Shown here piece after piece: positions 8,970-16,176 of a stretch of DNA of 64,000 nt. Position numbers and translations under genes: made by a program. The number at the start of each line of letters is the position of its first letter. Within the stretch, counting starts at the first letter, position 1. The notes beneath the pieces were generated by a model. That model saw only the letters and a list, made by a program, of their open reading frames with translations. It searched no databases and had not been told where the DNA came from. Source of the DNA: Actinomadura alba (GTDB lineage Bacteria > Actinomycetota > Actinomycetes > Streptosporangiales > Streptosporangiaceae); contig NZ_JABVEC010000023.1 in assembly GCF_014323705.1 (NCBI RefSeq), forward strand, positions 61,546-125,545, given 5' to 3'.

Positions 8970-9263
8970 TCGGTCCTGTGGGCGGAACACCGTGGGCTGA
9001 CGTTCCCTGATGACCTCAGATGGTTGGAGATCCACGGGGAGCCCGTAGCGCTGCTCGATGCCAGTTTGGCTGGGTGCATAAGCGGCTACGTGGACGGCCG
9101 GTTGAACGGCCATGACCTTGTCGTGGTGGATAAGTGCGCTCGCGACCTCCGTGACCTCCTTCCAAAGCTTCGGGCCGGGGAAGGCCACGAGTATGTCGTG
9201 CGGCTGGTCCGGATAGCGGATCTCATCCTCAATGACCCGGGCCAGGCCAGGGATCGTGACTAG
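8943..9263 (+). CDS. Hypothetical 106-residue protein
   Basis: Begins with GTG overlapping the msrA stop by four bases and ends nine bases before the flavoprotein gene. No family is recognised. The protein is acidic to neutral and mixed alpha/beta in appearance (RWLEIHGEPVALLDASLAG; DLVVVDKCARDLRDLLPKL). Its first nine residues lie in the 68-bp repeat, and the second repeat copy has a similar short start (MSWSVHDDV) that soon stops. It may therefore be a fusion made by the recombination that placed the cassette. Confidence 0.5.
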   Translation: MTWSVHDDVSVLWAEHRGLTFPDDLRWLEIHGEPVALLDASLAGCISGYVDGRLNGHDLVVVDKCARDLRDLLPKLRAGEGHEYVVRLVRIADLILNDPGQARDRD

Positions 9264-9272
9264 CCTTGATGC

Positions 9273-9800
9273 ATGGTGGACGGCAACGGACGGGGAGTCC
9301 TCTATCTGGTGACCTGTGCTGCGCCTCCGGCGGCGGATGCGGAGATCTTGGTCCGGTTGGCGCAGTCCGCCGGCTGGCGGGTATGCGTGATCGCTTCTCC
9401 GTTGGGACTGCGGTTCTTGGACGCCGAGCGGCTGGCGGCGGTGACCGGTGAGCCGGTGCGCAGCGAGTTCCGAATGCCGAGCGAGTCCAACGCTCTCCCG
9501 AGCGCCGACGCGGTAGTCGTAGCTCCAGCGACGTTCAACACGATCAACAAATGGGCGACGGGGATCACCGATACCTTCGCGGTCGGTCTGCTGTGCGAAT
9601 TGATGGGCTTCGGCGTGCCGATTCTGGCCGTTCCGTTGCTGAAAGAAGCGCTGGCCCGTCATGTGGTCTTCGATCGGAACTTGCAGACGCTGCGGTCGAT
9701 GGGGGTCCAGGTCATGTTCGATCCCGCTGCGCCTGCGGATGCGCGCATGCCACGCTGGGAAGAGGTTCTGAAGGAGCTTCACTCCATCCTCGGCGGATGA
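9273..9800 (+). CDS. Flavoprotein (HFCD/phosphopantothenoylcysteine-decarboxylase-like)
   Basis: 175-residue member of the homo-oligomeric flavin-containing cysteine decarboxylase fold. The signature region ADAVVVAPATFNTINKWA contains the PA(T/S)xNTIxKWAxG motif that holds FMN, followed by TDTFAVGLLCELMGFGVP. It lacks the CoaB synthetase domain, so it is not a CoaBC. A paralogue at 51760-52260 has the same motif and about the same length. In actinobacteria such flavoproteins are often paired with XRE/TPR regulators; here the next gene is a shortened XRE. Substrate is unknown. Confidence 0.75.
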   Translation: MVDGNGRGVLYLVTCAAPPAADAEILVRLAQSAGWRVCVIASPLGLRFLDAERLAAVTGEPVRSEFRMPSESNALPSADAVVVAPATFNTINKWATGITDTFAVGLLCELMGFGVPILAVPLLKEALARHVVFDRNLQTLRSMGVQVMFDPAAPADARMPRWEEVLKELHSILGG

Positions 9801-9825
9801 CCCCCGGCGGAGAGGATCACGGGCC

Positions 9826-10131
9826 TTGGACGCTCGCGCGGAGATCGGACAGCGGATCGCCAGGCAACGTCGGCGGCGCGGCCTCTCTCAAGTCGTGGTG
9901 GCCGGACTGGTTGGCCGGTCGGAAAGCTGGCTGAGCCAGGTCGAACGGGGCCGCCGGTCGATCGATAGCCACGCGGTCCTCCTGCGCCTAGCCGAAGTGC
10001 TCGATGTGGACATCAGTCAGCTCACCAGCGAGAACACAGGCGTGAACATGGCGAAGTATCAGGCGGCGACGGCGATCCGGGACGCCATAGCAGTGGTTGC
10101 TCTTGGCCTACGCCCTTCCCAAGCCTTGTGA
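9826..10131 (+). CDS. Truncated XRE-family regulator
   Basis: 101 residues starting with TTG (AGAGGA about ten bases upstream). Residues 7-60 form a clear XRE helix-turn-helix: IGQRIARQRRRRGLSQ, then SESWLSQVERGRR and LAEVLDVDI. Related actinobacterial regulators continue for about 300 more residues of TPR-like helices before a flavoprotein partner. Here the frame stops at 10131 and no TPR sequence follows, so the gene is probably a remnant, or a DNA-binding-only form. Order is also inverted relative to the 51 kb locus, where the regulator precedes the flavoprotein. Confidence 0.65.
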   Translation: MDARAEIGQRIARQRRRRGLSQVVVAGLVGRSESWLSQVERGRRSIDSHAVLLRLAEVLDVDISQLTSENTGVNMAKYQAATAIRDAIAVVALGLRPSQAL

Positions 10132-10432
10132 TCGTTGTTCGGGCAATGGAGGTCGAGTCGATTCCCTGATGTTCGGCAACGGGGGCTGGTCGGGGCTGAC
10201 AACGGTAGAAGGCCCCACGGTGTGCGTGCCGTGCGAGCGATGTGATGGAAGCGGCCAAGTGTGACCGCGTTGAACCAGGGGCCCGGCCCATGCATCCCCG
10301 AACGGATTCTGTGCCTGGTCATCCCGCGCCTTCGTCCGAGGCCACGGCCTGTACCGGCGATCTCGATCCGTAGCCGAGATTGTTCGCTCCACGGCTGGCA
10401 GGTTTACTACTTCTAGTAGTAAACTTCGCTGC
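10132..10432. other. Intergenic segment with a 31-residue CxxC/GxG micro-frame
   Basis: No full gene is visible. On the plus strand 10169-10264 encodes a 31-residue frame ending VCVPCERCDGSGQV, a CxxC-x-G-x-G zinc-knuckle-like tail. Its ribosome site is weak. The segment ends with the VapB-type operator at 10402-10424. Confidence 0.35.
10402..10424. promoter_or_regulatory. Perfect palindrome, likely toxin-antitoxin operator
   Basis: Arms GTTTACTAC and GTAGTAAAC are perfect inverted repeats of nine bases separated by TTCTA. The palindrome ends eight bases before the ATG of the antitoxin gene, leaving no room for a ribosome site. The mRNA is therefore probably leaderless or nearly so, and the antitoxin complex would cover the promoter. 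It is AT-rich against a GC-rich background. Confidence 0.7.
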
Positions 10433-10747
10433 ATGGGTGCACAAGAGGATGTGTTCGCTCCGGGCGGTGGGCCGGCGGTGAAGGTGAGCGTCTCGCTGCG
10501 GGCGGGTAACCTTCGTGCGGTCAAGGAGCGGGTTGGGGCGCGGGGTGTTTCGTCCTACATTGACGCGGCGGTTGAGCGTCAGATCGAGCGCGATCTTCTG
10601 GAGGAGGCTCTTCGGGTGAACGAGGTGGCTTCCGGTCCGATTCCGCAGGCTCTGCGTGATGAGGCCGCCGAGCTGTTCCGTAGCGTCAAGTCCTCGCCGG
10701 AGCTACAGGAAGAAGAGGACGGGTGGCGCGGGCACAGAGCAGGCTGA
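10433..10747 (+). CDS. Antitoxin, ribbon-helix-helix type (VapB-like)
   Basis: 104 residues. The N-terminal part VKVSVSLRAGNLRAVKERVG followed by SSYIDAAVERQIE looks like a ribbon-helix-helix DNA-binding unit; the C-terminal half is acidic and should wrap the toxin. It overlaps the PIN-domain gene by 25 bases, as expected for a toxin-antitoxin operon, and the palindrome directly upstream is the likely autoregulatory site. The exact antitoxin family is not certain. Confidence 0.7.
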   Translation: MGAQEDVFAPGGGPAVKVSVSLRAGNLRAVKERVGARGVSSYIDAAVERQIERDLLEEALRVNEVASGPIPQALRDEAAELFRSVKSSPELQEEEDGWRGHRAG

Positions 10748-11139
10748 GTGCGGGCACGTTGCTCTTCGACTGTGAGGGCCTGGTCAAGTGGTGCCAGGCG
10801 GATCAGCGGGTCACGAGCATGGTGCGGGAGGCGCAGGACAACGACTTCCGGGTCGTGGTGAGCGCGATCACTCCCGTGGAGGCCCAGGACGTGCGGGTGA
10901 AGGCCGATCGCCTCCGCTGGTTCCTCTCGCGGCTACGGGTCGAACCGGTCAGCGAGGAAGTCAGCATGAGTGCGATTGAACTCCTTCGTATCGCTCGACT
11001 TCACGGTCACAAGTACGCGATCGATGCGATCGTCGCCGCTACGGCTCTGCGAGCGGTCAAGCCCGTCATCATGCTCACCTCCGACGAGGACGACATGACT
11101 ACGCTCTGCGGGAAATCAGTCAAGGTCGTCCGTATCTGA
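10723..11139 (+). CDS. PIN-domain toxin (VapC-like ribonuclease)
   Basis: 138 residues with the PIN nuclease layout: first acidic residue in LLFDCEGLVKW, the glutamate in ITPVEAQDV, then the YAIDAIVAATAL helix and the MLTSDEDDM strand with the remaining acidic residues. Such toxins cleave RNA in a Mg-dependent way. The GTG start is preceded by an AGAAGAGGA ribosome site that lies within the antitoxin gene. All four acidic positions appear intact, so the toxin should be active. Confidence 0.75.
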   Translation: MARAQSRLSAGTLLFDCEGLVKWCQADQRVTSMVREAQDNDFRVVVSAITPVEAQDVRVKADRLRWFLSRLRVEPVSEEVSMSAIELLRIARLHGHKYAIDAIVAATALRAVKPVIMLTSDEDDMTTLCGKSVKVVRI

Positions 11140-11629
11140 CTCCTGCGGGGTCGTACGCGCGAACCTCAACACTGTCACATAGCAGGACAGACTGGGTGGC
11201 ATGGGCCTGAGGTGCCCGATCGGTATCGCCCCGGCCGAATGAGCTGGTCGGTTCACGATGACGTTCAATCGGCCCGTCGCCAGAGTTTTTCGCTGCTTGC
11301 GCGCGCAGAGGTTCCGGCCGCGAGGAGATGAAGTCCCGAACGGCCGGATCCCATGGCCCGACGTTTTCGACGAAGGATGTAACGATCAGCGCCCGGAGAT
11401 CACGGTCGGACGACGCAAGCGCCCGCGGCAGGAACTCCAAGCAACGATCAACAAGTTCGCCATGCCCTCGGCGGTGAGCGTCGAGAACGCAGTTCGTGAG
11501 ATCCCAGAACAACACGTGCTGTAGGAGCTCTCCGTTGTTGAAGAGATGCATCTCCAAATGCTCGTCGAACTCGGGAATCTCGGCGACGAGTTGATCAGCG
11601 ATGCGCTCATAGGTCAACGACGCGGGCAT
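11120..11629 (-). CDS. Hypothetical protein, DUF7674-like, with abnormal C-terminus
   Basis: 169 residues. The first about 115 residues (EFDEHLEMHLFNNGELLQHV, FWDLTNCVLDAH, FVENVGPWDPAVRDFI) resemble small DUF7674-type proteins of about 120 residues, an identification made from memory of the family and only moderately sure. The final 45 residues are read antisense through the second 68-bp msrA repeat and reach 20 bases into the PIN gene region. The natural C-terminus was therefore probably replaced when the repeat arrived. The ATG start has no strong ribosome site. Confidence 0.5.
   Translation of the reverse strand: MPASLTYERIADQLVAEIPEFDEHLEMHLFNNGELLQHVLFWDLTNCVLDAHRRGHGELVDRCLEFLPRALASSDRDLRALIVTSFVENVGPWDPAVRDFISSRPEPLRAQAAKNSGDGPIERHREPTSSFGRGDTDRAPQAHATQSVLLCDSVEVRAYDPAGVRYGRP
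11198..11265. repeat. 68-bp direct repeat, copy B (msrA 3' fragment)
   Basis: Matches 8902-8969 with six mismatches. It still encodes GMGLRCPIGIAPAE and a stop, the last 14 residues of MsrA, without the rest of the gene. It marks the right end of the cassette. Confidence 0.85.
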
Positions 11630-11639
11630 GACGCTCGCC

Positions 11640-12770
11640 CTAGCGGGACATGACCGAGCGCCGCAGCTTGCGCCCGTCGCCGTCGGTGACGTAACACACC
11701 ACTTCGCGGTCGCCCAGTTCCCAGGCTTCCTGTTCCGGGTAGACGTACAGTTCGTCGACCGGCACCGGGGACGGGTGCTTGCGGAAGTGGGCGTTCTGGC
11801 GGGCGGTGCAGCCGAGTTCGGCTTTCCTCATCACCGCGGAGTCTCCTGCCCAGCCGCCGTCCGGCAGATTGAACTTGTGCGTCACCTGGAAGGTGTGCGG
11901 CCCAGTGCAGGGAGCGATCTTGACGGTCACGGAGGCGTTCCCGGACTCCTCGTGGTCGAAGCAGTCACTTACGGCCAGCTCCGACCACTCCCTCCTGCCC
12001 GGATCCCCGGTGGCGATGGGGGCTGTGAGCTTCTTGCCGTCGGTGGCGAGCGCGCATGCGACCGTACGGTCCCCCGCGAGCCAGCCAAGTCTCCGTGGCA
12101 TCAGCACATACGGTTCAGCGTTCTCCACAGGTGTACGGGTCTTGAACGTCGCGAGCATCCGTTCCTCGCAGCCCGCGAAAGCCTGCCGGTCGACTTCCTT
12201 CGCACCGGGCCAAGAGCCGTTCGGAAGCTTGAAAGCCAGGATCACCTGTCCGTCATGCGGACCACCACATGGCGCGATCTTGATATCTGCCGACGTCTCG
12301 TCCGCAGGGAGATCGAAGCACTCTCCCGGGCGAGGGGACAGCCGAGCCGATGTGTCCGAGGGGGAGCGCTCCTTGTCGGAGTCGCGGAACTCCTCCCTCA
12401 GCTCGACGATTCCGAAGGTGATTCCCCCGACCAGCCAGGCGGCGGCCGCGACGAGCCCCATGATGGCGTGACCACGGCCGGCGTCCCCGTTACGGCGGAT
12501 CTGCACGAGCGCCACGATCGCAAGGATGATGGAGAACATGAACCCGCCGATGAGCCCGAACGCCAAGGCCGCGATGGCGAACCCATTGATCTTCTTGGGC
12601 TGTTCACCAGTGTCGGCGGCGACTGGTGCGGGAGGCGTCGCGAGGGACCCCGGCTCGTCTCCCGGCCGGCTGGAGGCCGCTCTGTACTTGGGGTCATCGG
12701 AGTGTCCGGGAGCGGGCTCGTCCGGGGGAGTCCACCTGGGTTGCTCACCAGTTGGCGGAGGCTGCGTCAT
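11640..12770 (-). CDS. DUF4190 / septum-formation domain membrane protein
   Basis: 376 residues. Residues 1-60 are Pro-rich and cytoplasmic. Residues 60-120 form a DUF4190-type pair of membrane helices (GFAIAALAFGLIGGFMFSI; GHAIMGLVAAAAWLVGGI). The remainder is extracellular with two tandem septum-formation-type repeats, each with paired cysteines (GECFDLP...IAPCGGPHDGQV and SDCFDHE...IAPCTGPHTFQV). The family name comes from a septum-associated mycobacterial protein, but the role here is unproven. It is a single gene on the minus strand, with ATG at 12770. Confidence 0.75.
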   Translation of the reverse strand: MTQPPPTGEQPRWTPPDEPAPGHSDDPKYRAASSRPGDEPGSLATPPAPVAADTGEQPKKINGFAIAALAFGLIGGFMFSIILAIVALVQIRRNGDAGRGHAIMGLVAAAAWLVGGITFGIVELREEFRDSDKERSPSDTSARLSPRPGECFDLPADETSADIKIAPCGGPHDGQVILAFKLPNGSWPGAKEVDRQAFAGCEERMLATFKTRTPVENAEPYVLMPRRLGWLAGDRTVACALATDGKKLTAPIATGDPGRREWSELAVSDCFDHEESGNASVTVKIAPCTGPHTFQVTHKFNLPDGGWAGDSAVMRKAELGCTARQNAHFRKHPSPVPVDELYVYPEQEAWELGDREVVCYVTDGDGRKLRRSVMSR

Positions 12771-12869
12771 GGCGGCAGACGTTAGTGGAGCCGGACGGTA
12801 AACAAAACGGATTTATTCCGGCGCGCGTGGCCATTTCCGGCGAAGTCAGCAGAAGGCTTTGGGCGTGTT

Positions 12870-13451
12870 TCAGAAGTCGAGTGCCATCTCGGCACGTCGA
12901 GGGTCGAGGAGATCAGGCTGCTTGTGCTCTAGTTCGGATTCGAAGGCGTCCCACCCGAGCTTTGCCACGTAATCAGCCTCTGACCGGCTGATGGGTATCA
13001 GCCAGGTGAGGGCGATCGCGAACGCTCGCCCTTCCTCGTCGGGCTCCACCACGGCGAAGTCGTTGTCATGGTGGACCGGCAGGGAGGCATAGAACGCCTC
13101 GAGTGGGCTTCCTTCCAGAATGGGGCCGTACGGTCCGACCACGTCGCCTCGAAGGAGGGCCGACTCTTCTCTGATGAGGTGGCAACCGATCTGCTGCAGT
13201 AGTGCCGGATACGGGCCGTCTGCCTGGTCCGACGGCACGGAGATCATCAGTTCTTGATGGATGCTCTTGTCCGAGACACGGGACGGAAGGTGGGTCTCGC
13301 TCAGACCGACCGTCACGTACGTGTTGACGTTGGGGAGTTCGCCTCCGCTGCACTCAGCCACCCTGAACGGCATGGGGCGGCCGTCGGGATTGTAGCTCCA
13401 GCCGTGCATGATCCGCCCGAGTCGACTTTCAAGGTGATCGATCAGATTCAT
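12870..13451 (-). CDS. Suppressor-of-fused (SUFU) domain protein
   Basis: 193 residues starting MNLIDHLESRLGRIMHGW. The body (VTVGLSETHL, QELMISVP, LEGSPLEAFYASLP, FAIALTWLIPIS) follows the bacterial SUFU-like family, whose members are often immunity proteins or stand-alone proteins of unknown role. The reading frame extends another 87 codons upstream, but that part overlaps transposon debris and lacks similarity. No toxin gene is adjacent, so an immunity role is not supported here. Confidence 0.7.
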   Translation of the reverse strand: MNLIDHLESRLGRIMHGWSYNPDGRPMPFRVAECSGGELPNVNTYVTVGLSETHLPSRVSDKSIHQELMISVPSDQADGPYPALLQQIGCHLIREESALLRGDVVGPYGPILEGSPLEAFYASLPVHHDNDFAVVEPDEEGRAFAIALTWLIPISRSEADYVAKLGWDAFESELEHKQPDLLDPRRAEMALDF

Positions 13452-13554
13452 GTCCGCTCCCACGCCGCTTGCGAGATTCGCCGGTTGCCCGACGGGATGG
13501 CAGTCCAGCCTATGGTCGGCAACGACGGGGATCTTGGGAATGAGACGATCTTGA

Positions 13555-13690
13555 TCCGCGGCGCGTGGAGATCTGACGGATGCACAGTGGGCGGCGCTGG
13601 AACCGTTGCCACCGGTCGGCAAGAAGCAGGGACGGCCGCCGAAATGGACGAAACGGCAGGTGAGCCCGCGCCGTTGCGTGAGGGTGTGAT
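13555..13690 (+). pseudogene. IS5-family transposase N-terminal remnant
   Basis: The frame beginning at 13555 codes for GDLTDAQWAALEPLPPVGKK then GRPPKWTKRQ, the typical N-terminus of an IS5-type actinobacterial transposase, then leaves the family and stops at about 13690. There is no DDE domain downstream. It is a short relic inserted upstream of the SUFU gene. Confidence 0.6.
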
Positions 13691-13822
13691 CTCCGCCCAC
13701 CTGGAGAAGCACTTGGAGTCGATGCGCAGGGGTGGCTTGACGCCCGAGGAGACCTTCGCCGACTTCTCCACTGTGATCCGGGTGAAGCCACCCGCGCCCG
13801 CTCGTACTGAGCCGCGACCCAA

Positions 13823-13838
13823 CGTTTCCGCGGAAACG
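13823..13838. promoter_or_regulatory. 16-bp palindrome, parS-like, copy 1
   Basis: CGTTTCCGCGGAAACG is perfectly self-complementary. It keeps the GTTTC/GAAAC arms of the ParB site parS (consensus core GTTTCACGTGAAAC) but has CGCG in the centre. An identical copy is 37 bases downstream. A partition or repressor site is possible. Confidence 0.5.
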
Positions 13839-13859
13839 CTCGCGCAGTACGGCAGACGA

Positions 13860-13875
13860 CGTTTCCGCGGAAACG
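13860..13875. promoter_or_regulatory. 16-bp palindrome, parS-like, copy 2
   Basis: Second identical CGTTTCCGCGGAAACG, eight bases before the hxlR 3' end. Spacing between the copies is 37 bp, about 3.5 helical turns. Confidence 0.5.
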
Positions 13876-13883
13876 CCGAGCCG

Positions 13884-14258
13884 CTAGCCCGTGCGGTCGA
13901 GCGACGAGGCTTCGCGGGCGTCGAGCAGTTCGTCCCAGTGCTGCTCGGCCCACTCGCATGCCGCCGCCATCGGCTCCAGGAGGCTGCGGCCGAGCGGCGT
14001 CAGCTCGTAGTCGACCCGCCGTTCCGGCCCGGCGCACACCGTACGCCTGATCAGGCCGTCCCGCTCCAGCGCTCGTAGCGACCCGGTGAGCACCTTCGCG
14101 GTGACGCCCCGCAGAGGGATCCGTAGCTCGGAGAAGCGCCGCGGCCCGTCCTCCAGGCAGCGAATGATCATCCCGGCCCACTTGTCGCCGAACCGGATCG
14201 GGGTCAGGTCCGATGGGCAGACCGGGTCGAACATGTCCGGATCGAGTGGCTTGGTCAC
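13884..14258 (-). CDS. HxlR-family transcriptional regulator
   Basis: 124 residues, a winged-helix regulator of the HxlR type. The DNA-binding segment runs from IRFGDKWAGMIIRCLEDG through RRFSELRIPLRGVTAKVL to LRALERDGLIRR, and the wing PERRVDYELTPLGRSL is intact. A cysteine at residue 14 (DPVCPSD), the position used for redox sensing in some relatives, is present. The GTG start is inferred from family length; the frame remains open upstream. It diverges from the NAD(P)-binding oxidoreductase at 14358, the usual HxlR-target arrangement. Confidence 0.85.
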   Translation of the reverse strand: MTKPLDPDMFDPVCPSDLTPIRFGDKWAGMIIRCLEDGPRRFSELRIPLRGVTAKVLTGSLRALERDGLIRRTVCAGPERRVDYELTPLGRSLLEPMAAACEWAEQHWDELLDAREASSLDRTG

Positions 14259-14357
14259 CCGGTCCACGCTAGCCGGTATCCGATCGGAAACCACCTGCCC
14301 GGTTAGCGTCCCGGGAGTGGCCGGCGATCGGAGCGGCCCGGACGTGAGGTGGGACGG

Positions 14358-14993
14358 ATGAGCAAGATCGTTGTTTTCGGCGCGGGCGGAAGGGCCGGGC
14401 GGGCCGCGGTCGAGGAGGCCCGGCGGCGGGGACACGAGGTCACCGCCGTGGTGCGTGATCCGGCCGCGCACCGCGGCCTGGCGACGGACGGCGTACGACT
14501 GGTCGCGGGGGATGTCACGGACGCCGAGAGCGTCGCCGAGGCGGCGCAGGGCCACGACGCCTCGATCAGCGCCGTCTACGACGCCGGCGCGCAGCCCGAT
14601 GTGTTCTACACCGCCGCCTCCCGCGCGCTGCTCGACGGGCTGTCGCGGGCCGGGGTGGGTCGGCTGGTCTCGGTCAGCCTCGCGTCGCTCCTGCCGACCG
14701 AATCCGGGACGCTTCTCATGGACACCCCCGGTTATCCGCAGGAGTACCGCGGGTTCCTTCTGGGCCATGCGGCCGGCAACGAGGTGCTGAGCGGGGCCGA
14801 CACCTCGGTGGATTGGCTGGTCCTCAGCCCGGCCGGCGACTTCGACCATGGAGGTGCGCGAACCGGTCGCTACCGTACGGCTCCAGGCGAGGCGAGCAGT
14901 CGCATCACCTATCCCGACTTCGCGATCGCCGTGCTCGACGAGATCGACAACGCCGAGCACCACCGTACGCACCTGGGCATCGAGGCGACCTGA
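14358..14993 (+). CDS. NAD(P)H-binding SDR-like protein
   Basis: 211 residues with a Rossmann dinucleotide site at the N-terminus (KIVVFGAGGRAGRA) and conserved atypical-SDR features (LVAGDVTDAESVAEA; VDWLVLSPAGDF). It belongs to the YwnB/NmrA-like group of NAD(P)H-binding proteins, which includes quinone or flavin reductases and redox sensors. The ATG at 14358 is chosen, with GAGGTGGG upstream; an upstream GTG at 14349 is possible. It is probably controlled by the divergent HxlR gene. Confidence 0.8.
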   Translation: MSKIVVFGAGGRAGRAAVEEARRRGHEVTAVVRDPAAHRGLATDGVRLVAGDVTDAESVAEAAQGHDASISAVYDAGAQPDVFYTAASRALLDGLSRAGVGRLVSVSLASLLPTESGTLLMDTPGYPQEYRGFLLGHAAGNEVLSGADTSVDWLVLSPAGDFDHGGARTGRYRTAPGEASSRITYPDFAIAVLDEIDNAEHHRTHLGIEAT

Positions 14994-15222
14994 TGGCCGA
15001 GTAGATTCACGATGGCCCCGCTGAGCAGGTGGCCCGCCATATCCGCCGCTACCCGGACACCGGCGGCCAGGCCCTGTGGTGGCCATCGAATCCGCAAGGT
15101 GACGGTTTTCCGGGCGGACGGGCCTTCGAAAGTCACGGCGTCGAGAATCCGGGTCGAATCGGCTGGGTAGCTCTCCGGCAGAAAAGACCCGTGAATGACG
15201 CGGGCGGATTCGGGGGATTCTA

Positions 15223-16137
15223 ATGAGACGCATCAATTTCTTGATGTCGGTCGCGATCGTGGCATCAATGGGGATTTCCCCGGCCAGGGCCGGCGATGAG
15301 CCGCCCGTCGAACTCTGGCGTCAGCAGATGAGCGGGCCTGCTCACTCGCTGACGCTGCCGGACGTCGCCGGCCGGCTGCGCGACATCTCGTACGTCGCCA
15401 TCGACGGTCAAGCCGTGACCGAGGGCGACATCTCGCTCGGCCGGGTCGGCGACGTGGCCGGTGGCCGGCTGCACTTCCCCGGTGTCCTTCCCGAAAAGGA
15501 GTCGCCCAGGCCGGAGGGGGTGCCGGACGACACTTGCACGCGAGGTCCTTCGGGCGCGGGCGTCAGCGACGCGTCGGCGCTGTGGCCGAAGGGGAGGGTG
15601 CCGTACGTGTTCGATCCGGGCCTGCCGGCGGCCGTGCGCGACATGGTCGGGAAGGCCATCGCCGGCTTCACCGCCGGGACGTGCGTACGATTCGTGCCGC
15701 GGACTGATGAGCGCGCCTTCGTCCGCATCCTCGCGGGCACCGGCTGCTATTCGATGCTGGGCATGAGAGGCGGGCAGCAGGACCTGTCGCTCGGCACCCG
15801 TTGCAATTACCTGGGCACGGTCATTCACGAGTTGATGCACGCCATCGGATTTCACCACGAGCACAACCGGTCCGACCGGGACGGTTCGGTGGACGTTCAC
15901 CTGGAGAATGTGACACCGGCCTATCGCTCCCAGTTCCAGAAGGTGGCGGCCGAACGGAATCGGTTGCTCGGCGACTTCGACCAGAACTCGGTGATGATCT
16001 ACGGGAACAGGGCGTTCTCCGCCAACGGGCTGGACACCCTGGTCGCGAAGAACGGCCAGGCGCTGACCGATCCGTACGCCAAGACGGGCTTCAGCGGCGC
16101 AGACCTGATCGCGGTCCGGCAGATGTACGGCTGCTGA
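15223..16137 (+). CDS. Secreted astacin-like (M12A) zinc metalloprotease
   Basis: 304 residues with a signal peptide (RRINFLMSVAIVASMGI, cleavage probably after ARA at about residue 23), a propeptide of about 75 residues and a catalytic domain. The zinc site HELMHAIGFHHEHNRSDRD matches the astacin HExxHxxGxxHExxR pattern, and the Met-turn with its tyrosine is SVMIYG. A GGGGGA ribosome site precedes the ATG. Astacins are rarer in bacteria than other metalloproteases; this one is a single gene with no neighbouring inhibitor. It is probably released and activated by propeptide removal. Confidence 0.88.
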   Translation: MRRINFLMSVAIVASMGISPARAGDEPPVELWRQQMSGPAHSLTLPDVAGRLRDISYVAIDGQAVTEGDISLGRVGDVAGGRLHFPGVLPEKESPRPEGVPDDTCTRGPSGAGVSDASALWPKGRVPYVFDPGLPAAVRDMVGKAIAGFTAGTCVRFVPRTDERAFVRILAGTGCYSMLGMRGGQQDLSLGTRCNYLGTVIHELMHAIGFHHEHNRSDRDGSVDVHLENVTPAYRSQFQKVAAERNRLLGDFDQNSVMIYGNRAFSANGLDTLVAKNGQALTDPYAKTGFSGADLIAVRQMYGC

Positions 16138-16176
16138 CGACATGGGCGTCCGGCCACGCCCGGCCGGACCCCGTGA

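Larger units (their letters stand above)
13691..13883. other. Gene debris next to hxlR
   Basis: A plus-strand stretch reading SAHLEKHLESMRRGGLTPEE at 13693-13752 looks like the inside of some coding sequence but has no start and is not assigned to a family. The segment ends in twin palindromes. Confidence 0.3.

Noticed and set aside
13254..14078. Plus-strand frame across SUFU, debris and hxlR
   Set aside because: Only short parts look coding; the overall frame crosses two real genes on the other strand.
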